Shown here: piece after piece, positions 46,022-55,848 of the stretch
How the letters are laid out: each line of letters begins with the position of its first letter
How positions within the stretch are numbered: position 1 is the stretch's first letter
NCBI RefSeq assembly: GCF_039062465.1
Contig: NZ_JBCLNF010000002.1
Location: 186,001-250,000 of the forward strand
Length of the DNA stretch: 64,000 bases
Direction: 5' to 3'
From: Parolsenella sp958406235
Lineage (GTDB): Bacteria; Actinomycetota; Coriobacteriia; Coriobacteriales; Atopobiaceae
Program-made: the position numbers and the translations under genes
The notes under the pieces: model-generated
The model's input: the letters and a program-made list of their open reading frames with translations, nothing else
Told to the model about the DNA's origin: nothing
Database searches by the model: none

Positions 46022-46987
46022 CTACTCCTTGGCGCCGATGTACTTGTCCACCTCGGCATGATAGCTGCGCTCGTCCGCGTCGCGAAGAGCCTCGAGCGCA
46101 TCGCGCTCCTTGGTGGTGAGGCGAGTCGGGACCTTGGCGCGAATGGTGACGAACAAGGCACCCCACGAGCCCTTGCGCTTCACGCTGGGAGCTCCCAGGT
46201 CACGGAAGCGGAAGGTGCGGCCATCCTGAGTGCCCGCCGGAACGCGCAGGCGCACCGTGGCCCCGGAAGGCGTGGGAACGTCAACCGAAGTGCCCAGAGC
46301 GAGATCCCACATGCTCATGGGAAGCTCCATCTTCACGTCCGCACCATCGCGCTTGAAGATCGGGTGCTCCGCGACACTCGTCGTGATGACGAGGTCGCCA
46401 CGACCGCCGCCGTTCCTACCGTACTCACCACGGTCATGGTAACGAAGCTTCATGCCGTCATAGGCTCCCGCCGGCACCTTCACGGTGAGCTTCGCGCGCT
46501 CGCCGGATGACGGAACCATGTAAGAGACATCGCGGCTCGTGCCCTTGAAGGCCTCCTCCGGAGTGAGGCTGATGGTGAGCGTCAAATCGCCACCACGCAT
46601 CGACCTGCGCGCCTGAGAGGCACCCGCGGCACCGCCGAATATCTGGGAGAAATCGAAGTTGGCTCCGAAGGCGCCGTCTCCGCTCCTCACGTTGTTGAAG
46701 ATGTCAGACCAGTTGCCGCCCACATTCGTGGTGTACGAGTAGCCGCCACCCGGAGCGCCGTAGCCACCCCCGGGAATGCCACCGAACATGAGCATCTGAT
46801 CGTACTCACGGCGCTTCTTATCGTCAGAGAGGGTCTCGTACGCCTCGCTGATCTCCTTGAACTTCTGCTCGTCTCCGCCGGCATCGGGGTGATACTTCAC
46901 CGCGAGCTTGCGGAATGCCTTCTTGATCTCGTCGGCAGTGGCGTCTTTCTTGACGCCAAGCACGTCGTAGAACGTTCTCTGTGCCAT
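46022..46987 (-). CDS. dnaJ: DnaJ-type co-chaperone lacking the zinc finger (class B)
   Basis: Stimulates DnaK ATPase and delivers substrates. 321 residues. The J domain (1-70) has FYDVLGVKKDATADEIKKAFR and KYHPDAGGD with the HPD triad. A Gly/Phe-rich stretch follows, then two C-terminal substrate-binding domains (LTLTISLTPEEAFKGTSRDV and VDVPTPSGATVRLRVPAGTQDG). There is no CxxCxGxG zinc region, so this is a CbpA-like class B protein. The start is ATG 46987 by homology; a GTG 12 bases earlier has the stronger AGGAAAGGGG site. Confidence 0.92.
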   Translation of the reverse strand: MAQRTFYDVLGVKKDATADEIKKAFRKLAVKYHPDAGGDEQKFKEISEAYETLSDDKKRREYDQMLMFGGIPGGGYGAPGGGYSYTTNVGGNWSDIFNNVRSGDGAFGANFDFSQIFGGAAGASQARRSMRGGDLTLTISLTPEEAFKGTSRDVSYMVPSSGERAKLTVKVPAGAYDGMKLRYHDRGEYGRNGGGRGDLVITTSVAEHPIFKRDGADVKMELPMSMWDLALGTSVDVPTPSGATVRLRVPAGTQDGRTFRFRDLGAPSVKRKGSWGALFVTIRAKVPTRLTTKERDALEALRDADERSYHAEVDKYIGAKE

Positions 46988-47066
46988 GGCGAAGGGCACC
47001 CCCTTTCCTAGTCACTTGGCCGGCATGAAGGAGCTTGCCCTCACGCCGGCCTGATTGCGTACAGAT

Positions 47067-47098
47067 GCGTGCGCCCGGGGTTCCGCCCGGGCGCACGC
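47067..47098. other. Strong hairpin between grpE and dnaJ
   Basis: GCGTGCGCCCGGG pairs perfectly with CCCGGGCGCACGC around a 6-base loop, 7 bases after the grpE stop. No T run on the minus strand, so read-through is likely. It may stabilise the upstream dnaK-grpE mRNA or lower dnaJ-hspR output. Confidence 0.75.
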
Positions 47099-47104
47099 TT
47101 GAAC

Positions 47105-47968
47105 CTACTTAGCTTCGGCGCCTGCCTCAGGCTTTGCCTCGTCTTCCTTGGGTTCGGCCGGACGCTTCGGGCCGCCATAGGTCACCGTGACCATGGCCGG
47201 CCTCACGACCTTGCCACCAAGGCGATAGCCCTTCTGGTAGACGTCGCGGACCGTCTCGTCATAGGCCTCCGCGTCCTCGACGCGACCCACGGCCTGGTGG
47301 TCCTGGGGATCGAAGGGATCGCCGGCAGGGTCGATAACCTCGGCGCCCTGCTTCTCAAGGACGGAAATGACCTTGGCATGAACGGCGGTGACACCGTCCA
47401 CGAGCTGCTTGGCAACCTCGTTCTCCTCGGCGGCGCTTGCGTGCGTAATCGCACGCTCAAGGTCGTCAATCGCCGGCAGGAGATCCTTCACGAGGCCCTC
47501 GCAGGCACGCTCGCGCTCGATTGCGCGCTCGCGGTCCATGCGACGACGATAGTTGTCCCAATCGGCCTGGAGCCTTGAGAGGCGATCGGTCGCGGCAGCG
47601 GCCTCGGCCTTGGCAGCGTTGATCTCATCCGAGACGCCGGCGAGCTTCTTGGCGAGCTCGTCGCGCTCGGCACGAAGACCGTCCGCCTCGGACTTGAAGT
47701 CCTCGTCCGCTGCGGCCTCGCCCGCCTTGATAGCAGCCTCTACGCGGGCGCGCTCTGCAGCCTCGTCATCGGCTGCATCCTCGGCAGCGTCCTCCGCTAC
47801 CTCGTCAGGCTCGATCACTTCGGCCTCGACAGCCTCGGGCTTCTCAACCTGCTCGGGCTTCTCCTCGCCCTCGACCTCGATGTCGACCTTCACGTCGCCC
47901 CCCTTGGGGTCCGGCGCGGGAGCCGGAGCGGCTCCCGCCTGGTTGTTCTTACTGGTGGTGCGAGCCAT
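47105..47968 (-). CDS. grpE: GrpE nucleotide-exchange factor
   Basis: Releases ADP from DnaK. 287 residues, longer than the usual 180-220 because of an acidic N-terminal extension of about 100 residues (Glu/Asp/Ala-rich). The coiled coil is about 105-165, followed by the C-terminal beta domain with GDPFDPQDHQAV and the family motif VYQKGYRLGGKVVRPAMVTV. GGAAGTGAG precedes the ATG at 47968. It lies 17 bases after dnaK. Confidence 0.94.
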   Translation of the reverse strand: MARTTSKNNQAGAAPAPAPDPKGGDVKVDIEVEGEEKPEQVEKPEAVEAEVIEPDEVAEDAAEDAADDEAAERARVEAAIKAGEAAADEDFKSEADGLRAERDELAKKLAGVSDEINAAKAEAAAATDRLSRLQADWDNYRRRMDRERAIERERACEGLVKDLLPAIDDLERAITHASAAEENEVAKQLVDGVTAVHAKVISVLEKQGAEVIDPAGDPFDPQDHQAVGRVEDAEAYDETVRDVYQKGYRLGGKVVRPAMVTVTYGGPKRPAEPKEDEAKPEAGAEAK

Positions 47969-47985
47969 CGTGACTCACTTCCCGC

Positions 47986-49893
<1,908 letters not shown>

Positions 49894-50042
49894 AGTTGGC
49901 ACGTTCCTTTCTTCTTGCGCGCGAATGCGTGATGCCTCCGCGCTCGCTTGGCCGGCCAGCCAGGTGCCCTGCCGGCCTGCCCGCATCTGCGGGCGCGTTT
50001 GTTACTGCACACTATATATCCTTTGCGCGCTCAACTTATACA

Positions 50043-50069
50043 AAATCTAAGTCGCTTTACGATAGATTT
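50043..50069. promoter_or_regulatory. Heat-shock operator upstream of dnaK
   Basis: AAATCTA, 13 bases, TAGATTT: perfect 7-bp arms, spacing identical to the clpB site. 150 bases before the dnaK start. On the minus strand it is followed by TTGTAT and, 17 bases on, GATATA, a possible promoter. Confidence 0.75.
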
Positions 50070-50241
50070 CTTGTTTTGGACACTTTAGGGATCACCGTGA
50101 GGCAAACCCCCAGCTCTGGGCTGCGCATGCGCTCCAAACCGCCACCGGCCGTTCGTCCCGGTTAAATACCCTATTAAAGGTGGGGTTTTACCTCGAAGTA
50201 TGCCGTTCGCGAATGCAAGCCATGCAATTTCCGACAACGTC

Positions 50242-50269
50242 TTGCATTCGCGCCGCCGATTGGTATTCT
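50242..50269 (+). promoter_or_regulatory. Probable ferredoxin promoter
   Basis: TTGCAT (50242-50247) and TATTCT (50264-50269), 16-base spacer, leaving a leader of roughly 100 bases. The rest of 50070-50241 shows no gene. Confidence 0.5.
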
Positions 50270-50370
50270 CACCTAAAGGAGCAGCTAGAGAGGTTACCAA
50301 GGTTTACTTTTTGGCTGCCCCAGCAACTGGGATTCACATTGCTATGGCTTTTTTGGAGAAGGGATCTATC

Positions 50371-50559
50371 ATGGCTCACCCCGTAATCGATACTGACGAG
50401 TGCGTCGCCTGCGGCGTTTGCGTTGACACCTGCCCGTGCGATGTCCTCGAGCTCGGCGACGACTCCGCTCAGGTCAAGGACGAGGACTCCTGCGTCGCCT
50501 GCGGCTCCTGCCAGGAGGCCTGCCCGGCCGGCGCGATCACCGAGATCGCTGAGGACTAA
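50371..50559 (+). CDS. 2[4Fe-4S] ferredoxin
   Basis: Small electron carrier, 62 residues. Two cluster-binding motifs are visible: CVACGVCVDTCPCDV and CVACGSCQEACPAGAI. The ATG at 50371 (MAHPVIDTDE) follows GAGAAGGGA; an upstream in-frame start would add unrelated residues. A likely electron acceptor for the pyruvate oxidoreductase encoded at 17947, by general metabolism, not by linkage. Confidence 0.95.
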   Translation: MAHPVIDTDECVACGVCVDTCPCDVLELGDDSAQVKDEDSCVACGSCQEACPAGAITEIAED

Positions 50560-50571
50560 CTAGTTGGGGGA

Positions 50572-50591
50572 CGCTCGGATTCATCCGAGCG
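50572..50591 (+). terminator. Hairpin after the ferredoxin gene
   Basis: CGCTCGGAT pairs with ATCCGAGCG around TC, 12 bases after the stop. A short ATTT follows. Confidence 0.6.
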
Positions 50592-50673
50592 ATTTGCCGG
50601 GCTACGGAGAGGTAGTCCGGCTTGGGCGAATGCCCAGCGCCACAAGGGGGCTTTCGGGCTTGGCGCAAAAAGC

Positions 50674-50709
50674 GAGAGGGAGGCGAACCGCAAGGCTCGC
50701 CTCCCTCTC
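50674..50709 (-). terminator. Terminator of the lysA-dapA-dapB-dapD operon
   Basis: GAGAGGGAGGCGA pairs perfectly with TCGCCTCCCTCTC. On the minus strand it is followed by GCTTTTTGC. About 145 bases past the dapD stop. Confidence 0.75.
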
Positions 50710-50852
50710 CTGTTATATGTCGGATGTGTCGGCACCGCGCAACGCCATGGGCGCGGGGCGCATGTCCTCGCGCGTTCGCACGGGTCCGGGCACGCAGGTG
50801 CGCAGGCACGCGGGCGCGAGACGGCGTTTCCACCACCCCGCGCCCGATCTAC

Positions 50853-51557
50853 CTACAGGTTGCGCAGGGCGTCGACCAGAGACACCTTACCCTCGGCGAC
50901 CTCGCTCGCCTGCTTGATGACCTTTGCCGGCACGCCAGCCACCACGGCACCCGCCGGCACGTCCTCGACGCAGACGGCACCCGCGGCGACCACGGCGCCC
51001 TCGCCCACGCGAACGCCCTCAAGCACGACGGCGTTCGCGCCGATAAGCACGTTGTCCTCGATGATGACGGGCGTGGCGCTCGCCGGCTCGACGACGCCCG
51101 CGAGCACGGTGCCGGCACCGATGTGGCAGTTCTTGCCCACCGTGGCACGGCCGCCCAGCACGGCGCCCATGTCGATCATCGTGCCGTCACCGATGACCGA
51201 TCCGATGTTGATGACGGCGCCCATCATGATGACGGCGTTGTCGCCAATCTCCACCTTGTCACGGATGATGGCGCCCGGCTCGATGCGGGCGTGAATGCCC
51301 TTCTTGTCGAGCATCGGCACGCCGGTGTTGCGGCCGTCGTTCTCGACCACCATGTCCTCGATGGAATCAGAGGCGGCGTCGAGCACCGGCTCGAGGAGCG
51401 CCCAGTCACCAAAGACGACCTTGTTCTTATCCGTACCAAAGACGTGGTCGGCGCAGGAAAGGTCGACGGAGGCACCCTCCTTCAGACGGATATAGACCTT
51501 GACCGGCGTCTTCTTGGGGGCCGTCGCGATGTAGTTGATGATCTCCTGTGCGTCCAT
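50853..51557 (-). CDS. dapD: Tetrahydrodipicolinate N-acetyltransferase
   Basis: Acetylates tetrahydrodipicolinate in the acetylase branch of lysine/diaminopimelate synthesis. 234 residues. The N-terminal domain is INYIATAPKKTPVKVYI, followed by left-handed beta-helix hexapeptide repeats (GAIIRDKVEIGDNAVIMMGAV, GTMIDMGAVLGGRATVGKNCHIGAGTVLAG). This is the DapH-type acetyltransferase architecture. The ATG at 51557 follows GAAAGGAC. It is the last gene of the dap operon, 123 bases from dapB. Confidence 0.9.
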   Translation of the reverse strand: MDAQEIINYIATAPKKTPVKVYIRLKEGASVDLSCADHVFGTDKNKVVFGDWALLEPVLDAASDSIEDMVVENDGRNTGVPMLDKKGIHARIEPGAIIRDKVEIGDNAVIMMGAVINIGSVIGDGTMIDMGAVLGGRATVGKNCHIGAGTVLAGVVEPASATPVIIEDNVLIGANAVVLEGVRVGEGAVVAAGAVCVEDVPAGAVVAGVPAKVIKQASEVAEGKVSLVDALRNL

Positions 51558-51680
51558 GCGGCGCGTCCTTTCGTAGTGAGTCGCCCGCCTCCGCCCGCAC
51601 CGATGCGAGCGACAGAGACGAGCGAGCGCTTCAAGCCCGCACGACGGGGCGCACCCCACAGTACGGGCAACAATCGATTC

Positions 51681-52448
51681 CTAGCCGAACATAACCTCGT
51701 CGAACCCATAGAAGCCCGGCTCGCGTCCCGCCATCTTGCGCGCGGCGGCGAGGGCACCGTTCACGAAGATCTGGCGACTCGTGGCGCGGTGCGTGAGCGA
51801 GATCTCCTCGTCCGTCCCAAAGAAGCTCACGGTGTGCACGCCAGCGACAGTGCCGCCGCGCAGCGCGTGAACGCCGACCTCGCCCGGGTCGCGCTTGCCC
51901 AGCATGCCCTCGCGGCCGTAGACGGGGTAATACTCGCCACGTCCTTCCTCGGCCTCGGTCTTGACCACTGCGTCGAGCAGCAGCTTCGCCGTTCCGCTCG
52001 GGGCATCGACCTTCTGATTGTGGTGCGTCTCGACGATCTCCACATCGAACCCGGCAAGTTCGCGCGCGGCAAGCGCCGTGGCATGGCGCAGCGCCGCGAT
52101 GCCCAGCGAGTAGTTGCCGGAGTGCAGCACGGCAGCCGCGCCGGCAAGCTCACGAAGCTCGGCCATCTGGTCGTCGGAGTAGCCTGTGGTGCCCGAGACG
52201 AGCGCCGCACCCGTTCGACGCACGTATGCGCACACGGCGGAGAGCGTCGCGACGTTGGAGAAGTCGATCAGCACGTCAGCTGCGGGAGCGGAATCCGCCA
52301 CGGAGAGGTCGAAGCCGATCTGCGCGACGACCTCGAACGTAGGAGAGCCGTCCTCGTTGCGAGCAGCCTCAGCCGTGGAGCGGATGAGCGAGCCCATGCG
52401 CCCCTCACCCATGATGGCAAGCCTGATAGGCGCCTTCTGTGCAGTCAT
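51681..52448 (-). CDS. dapB: 4-hydroxy-tetrahydrodipicolinate reductase
   Basis: NAD(P)H-dependent second enzyme of the diaminopimelate branch. 255 residues. Nucleotide-binding AIMGEGRMGSLI near the start; DVLIDFSNVATL; VSGTTGYSDDQM; the catalytic VEIVETHHNQKVDAPSGTA with the His-His and Lys. A TTG four codons upstream is another possible start. The gene begins 4 bases after the dapA stop. Confidence 0.94.
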   Translation of the reverse strand: MTAQKAPIRLAIMGEGRMGSLIRSTAEAARNEDGSPTFEVVAQIGFDLSVADSAPAADVLIDFSNVATLSAVCAYVRRTGAALVSGTTGYSDDQMAELRELAGAAAVLHSGNYSLGIAALRHATALAARELAGFDVEIVETHHNQKVDAPSGTAKLLLDAVVKTEAEEGRGEYYPVYGREGMLGKRDPGEVGVHALRGGTVAGVHTVSFFGTDEEISLTHRATSRQIFVNGALAAARKMAGREPGFYGFDEVMFG

Positions 52449-52452
52449 CTCG

Positions 52453-53343
52453 TTAGTCAAGGAGCCCTGCCCCCTTCATGGCCTCGACGAGCTTGGCCTT
52501 GGGGCCCTCGCTCATGGGATACAGCGGCAGACGATAGTTGGCGTCGATCATGCCCATCTGGGCGAGCGCCTCCTTGACCGGGATCGGGTTGACCTCGCCG
52601 AACAGGGCGGAAATGAGCGGCTGGCCCTCGACCTGGATGCGCGTGGCGCGCGCGACGTCGCCGTCGAGGTAGGCGCGGCACATCTCGTGGACGAGCGCCG
52701 GCTGGACGTCAGCCCAGACGCTGATCGTACCGGAGCCGCCAAGGGCCATGAGCGGCACGGTGAGCGCGTCCTCACCGGAGTACAGGCGGAAGTCATCGGA
52801 CAGGCAATGGGCGATGCTCGCGGCATAAGCCATGTTGCCACTCGCCTCCTTGATGCCCATCACGTTGGGGTGGGCAGCGAGGCGCTCGACATTGTGCACG
52901 GAGATGGAGCAACCCGTGCGACCAGGGATGTTATAGAGGATGCAAGGGATGTCCACCGCATCGGCGGTCTGCTTGAGGTGCTGGTAGATGCCCTCTTCGT
53001 TCGACTTGTTGTAGTAGGGCGAGATGATGAGCAGGGCGTCGGCGCCAAGCTCCTGGTACTTGAGGCTCTTGGCCGTCTGAACGGCGGTGCTGTTGGAGCC
53101 CGAGCCCGCGATGACGGGGATGCGGCCCGCGATGTGGTCCACGACGAACTTGACGACGGAGTTGTCCTCCTCGTCCGTCATCGTGGCGCTCTCGCCCGTG
53201 GTGCCGAGCGTGAGGATCGCGTCCGTGCCATTCTCGACGTGGAACTCGAGCAGGCGCTCGAGCTGGTCAAAGTTGACCGAGCCGTCCTCGTTGAACGGCG
53301 TGATGAGGGCTACGATCGAGCCTTCGAGCTTGCGTACGTCCAT
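52453..53343 (-). CDS. dapA: 4-hydroxy-tetrahydrodipicolinate synthase
   Basis: Condenses pyruvate with aspartate semialdehyde. 296 residues. Markers are IVALITPFNEDGSVNF, LGTTGESATMTDEE (pyruvate-binding TTGE), YYNKSNEEGIYQHL, the catalytic Tyr in ILYNIPGRTG and the Schiff-base Lys in NVMGIKEASGNM. TAAGGAGAA precedes the ATG at 53343. It lies between lysA and dapB. Confidence 0.96.
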   Translation of the reverse strand: MDVRKLEGSIVALITPFNEDGSVNFDQLERLLEFHVENGTDAILTLGTTGESATMTDEEDNSVVKFVVDHIAGRIPVIAGSGSNSTAVQTAKSLKYQELGADALLIISPYYNKSNEEGIYQHLKQTADAVDIPCILYNIPGRTGCSISVHNVERLAAHPNVMGIKEASGNMAYAASIAHCLSDDFRLYSGEDALTVPLMALGGSGTISVWADVQPALVHEMCRAYLDGDVARATRIQVEGQPLISALFGEVNPIPVKEALAQMGMIDANYRLPLYPMSEGPKAKLVEAMKGAGLLD

Positions 53344-53488
53344 GGTTTTCTCCTTATGTGATTGCCCAGCATAGCTGCCGAGCAAGCCTGATACCTGGTT
53401 GTTTGGCCCCTCGGCCGGTTATCGAGCGAGCCTTGCGGCCAGACGCCCGGCACCCGCCGCACGACCCGGTCCGCACGGCTGCGCGAGG

Positions 53489-54913
53489 CTACTTGATCCC
53501 CGCGAGCCCCTCGGACTCGGCCGCGAGGCGCGCGCGAACGCCCGGGAGCACGTCGAACGTGGCGAAGTAGTCCGTCGGGGTCTCGGCGCGGCGAATGAGC
53601 TCGTCTCCCCCGTCCTCGCGGAGGAGTACCTCGGCGGCGCGCAGGCGGCCGTTGTAGTTGTAGCCCATCGAATAACCGTGAGCGCCCGAGTCATGGATGA
53701 CGAGGAGGTCCCCCACCTCAATCTTTGGCAGGTGACGGTCGACGGCGAACTTGTCGTTGTTCTCGCAGAGGTTGCCCGTCACGTCATAGGTCTCGCTCGC
53801 CTGGGCACGCGTCTTGTCCGCGCCGCCTGGCTGACCCACGACGCTCACGTGGTGGTAGGCGCCATACATCGCGGGGCGGATAAGGTCGACGGCGCTCGCG
53901 TCAACGCCGATGTAGTCCTTGTAGATGCGCTTCTCGTGGATGGCGCGCGTCACGACGCAGCCATAGGGCGCCAGCACGAAGCGGCCCATCTCGGTATAGA
54001 TCGCGACGTCCCCCATGCCGGCGGGAACGAGGATCTCCTCGTAGGCGGTACGCACACCCTCGCCGATCGCGCGGATGTCGTTCGCGATCTGGCCGGGCAG
54101 GTAGGGCACGCCCACGCCACCGGAGAGGTTGACGAACGCCACGTGCGCGCCCGTCTTCTCCTCGAGCTCGACGGCAAGCTTGAACAGGATGCGCGCGAGC
54201 TTGGGGTAGTAGTCGTTCGTCACGGTGTTGCTCGCAAGGAACGCATGGATACCGAAGTTCTTGGCACCCTTGGCCTTGAGCTGGGAGAACGCCTCGAAGA
54301 GCTGCTCCGTCGTCATGCCGTACTTGGAGTCGCCGGGGTTATCCATGATGCCATTGGCGAGCTGGAAGAGGCCGCCCGGGTTGAAGCGGCAGCTCACGGT
54401 CTCGGGGATGGGGCCGGCGACCCTTTCGAAGAAGTCGATGTGGCTGATGTCGTCGAAGTTGACGATCGCCCCCAGCTTGCGGGCGAGGGCGAAGTCCGCC
54501 GCAGGCGTGTCGTTGCTCGAGAACATGATGTTCTGGCCGGTGGCACCCACGGCCTCGGCGATCATGAGCTCCGTGTAGCTCGAGCAATCGCAGCCGCAGC
54601 CGTACTCGCGCAGGATGGAAATCAGCGCGGGGTTGGGGTTGGCCTTCACGGCGAAGTACTCGCGAAAGCCGGGGTTCCACGAGAAGGCCTCGCGAATGGC
54701 CTCCATGTTGCGGCGAATGCCCGTCTCGTCATACAGATGGAAGGGCGTGGGGTACTTCTCCGCCAGGGACTCAAGCGTGGTCTTGCTGGCGAAGGGGACC
54801 TTGAGGTCATATCCATGATTTGGGAGACGTTCGAGGTCAGCGGCGGTGCGGACCTCCGACGTCTCACCTTGCGCTGCCCCAGTGGGCAGACAGGTGTCTT
54901 CCGGCGCGCTCAT
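53489..54913 (-). CDS. lysA: Diaminopimelate decarboxylase
   Basis: Converts meso-diaminopimelate to lysine. 474 residues, somewhat longer than the usual 420. Fold-type III motifs are PTPFHLYDETGIRRNMEAI, the PLP lysine in YFAVKANPNP, the glycine loop NLSGGVGVPYLPGQ, and the C-terminal IHDSGAHGYSMGYNYNGR. GGAG precedes the ATG at 54913. First gene of the operon lysA-dapA-dapB-dapD, with 145 bases to dapA. Related decarboxylases of other substrates are conceivable, but the operon supports LysA. Confidence 0.9.
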   Translation of the reverse strand: MSAPEDTCLPTGAAQGETSEVRTAADLERLPNHGYDLKVPFASKTTLESLAEKYPTPFHLYDETGIRRNMEAIREAFSWNPGFREYFAVKANPNPALISILREYGCGCDCSSYTELMIAEAVGATGQNIMFSSNDTPAADFALARKLGAIVNFDDISHIDFFERVAGPIPETVSCRFNPGGLFQLANGIMDNPGDSKYGMTTEQLFEAFSQLKAKGAKNFGIHAFLASNTVTNDYYPKLARILFKLAVELEEKTGAHVAFVNLSGGVGVPYLPGQIANDIRAIGEGVRTAYEEILVPAGMGDVAIYTEMGRFVLAPYGCVVTRAIHEKRIYKDYIGVDASAVDLIRPAMYGAYHHVSVVGQPGGADKTRAQASETYDVTGNLCENNDKFAVDRHLPKIEVGDLLVIHDSGAHGYSMGYNYNGRLRAAEVLLREDGGDELIRRAETPTDYFATFDVLPGVRARLAAESEGLAGIK

Positions 54914-55213
54914 GCGGCTCCAATCGATAGCGCTCCTGCAGGGACGGTGAGCCACGCCCACGGCGCAGCCACTGCAGACAGTCCGGCGGGTCTCCCCCGA
55001 CGGCCCACCCGGTTCGCCGCGCCCGACGCCCAGGTTCGGCGGGGTTGCCCACGCAGGGGGTCGATGCCTGCCGGCTCGCCCGTGCGCCCTCTCTCCCGCA
55101 CCTCTATCAGTGGGGCAACCCTACCACAAACATGCCCCCGAAGCAGCGAAGACCATATCCGGTAAAATAAGGTTTACGAGACGTCGACATGACATTCCCC
55201 TTAAGGAGGAGCC
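54914..55213. other. Intergenic between divergent lysA and lipoprotein genes
   Basis: About 300 bases. The left two-thirds are GC-rich without a gene; the right end (55140-55180) is AT-richer, with TAAAAT before the lipoprotein gene as a possible -10. No lysine riboswitch was recognised by eye. Confidence 0.4.
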
Positions 55214-55636
55214 ATGCTCATCACGAGAAGGGCGTTCTTGCTCAGCGCCGCCACCGCGGCATTCGGCCTTGCCGCCTGCCAGAAGCAGGGGGCCTCTTGG
55301 AGTGCCGAGGCGGATGACTCTCTCGACTACCTCGCTCGCGAGGGCGCGGACGGCGACTCATCCGTCCTGACCGGCGACGCCTGGACCCCGCGCGAGGGAT
55401 TCATCCAGCTCCAGCTTTGCGGCGCGTCCATCCCCGGCCAGAAGATCGAGTCCGTCTCCGAGAAGGACAGCACACTCACGGTGACGCTCGAGGTGCAGGA
55501 CGGCCCCCAGACGATGGATCTCCTCATCTCCGAGTGGCGCCTCACGCCCGAAGACGCCGCCAGGGTCTCTCCCATCGAGCGCGTCATGGTCGATTACGGT
55601 GGAGGTGACGTCCGCGAGGCGGAGCGGGCCGACTAA
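55214..55636 (+). CDS. Small lipoprotein of unknown function
   Basis: 140 residues. A lipoprotein signal peptide (RRAFLLSAATAAFGLAAC) gives lipobox LAAC with the lipidated Cys at 22; the RR near the start is also compatible with Tat export. The mature part is acidic with strand-like pattern (LTVTLEVQDGPQTMDLLISEW). AAGGAGGAG precedes the ATG. Function not recognised. Confidence 0.78.
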   Translation: MLITRRAFLLSAATAAFGLAACQKQGASWSAEADDSLDYLAREGADGDSSVLTGDAWTPREGFIQLQLCGASIPGQKIESVSEKDSTLTVTLEVQDGPQTMDLLISEWRLTPEDAARVSPIERVMVDYGGGDVREAERAD

Positions 55637-55848
55637 CCAAGCGGATCACCTCGGGCGCGCAGCAGCCTCGAGTGGTCGCCCCGGGCGCACACCGCTCGAG
55701 GCTGCCGCGCCCGTCGCCTTTCCGGCCGCAGCGCTCCCGGCGTGGCGTATATTCTCGTAACGAAAACGATGCGCGCGGCACCCGCACCCGCAGGAGCCGC
55801 GCAAACTCGAGCCGCACACGCTCGCCAACGCCACGCAACGGAGGTCCC

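Noticed and set aside
54914..55213. Lysine riboswitch upstream of lysA
   Set aside because: No recognisable L-box core; the region is simple GC-rich sequence by eye.
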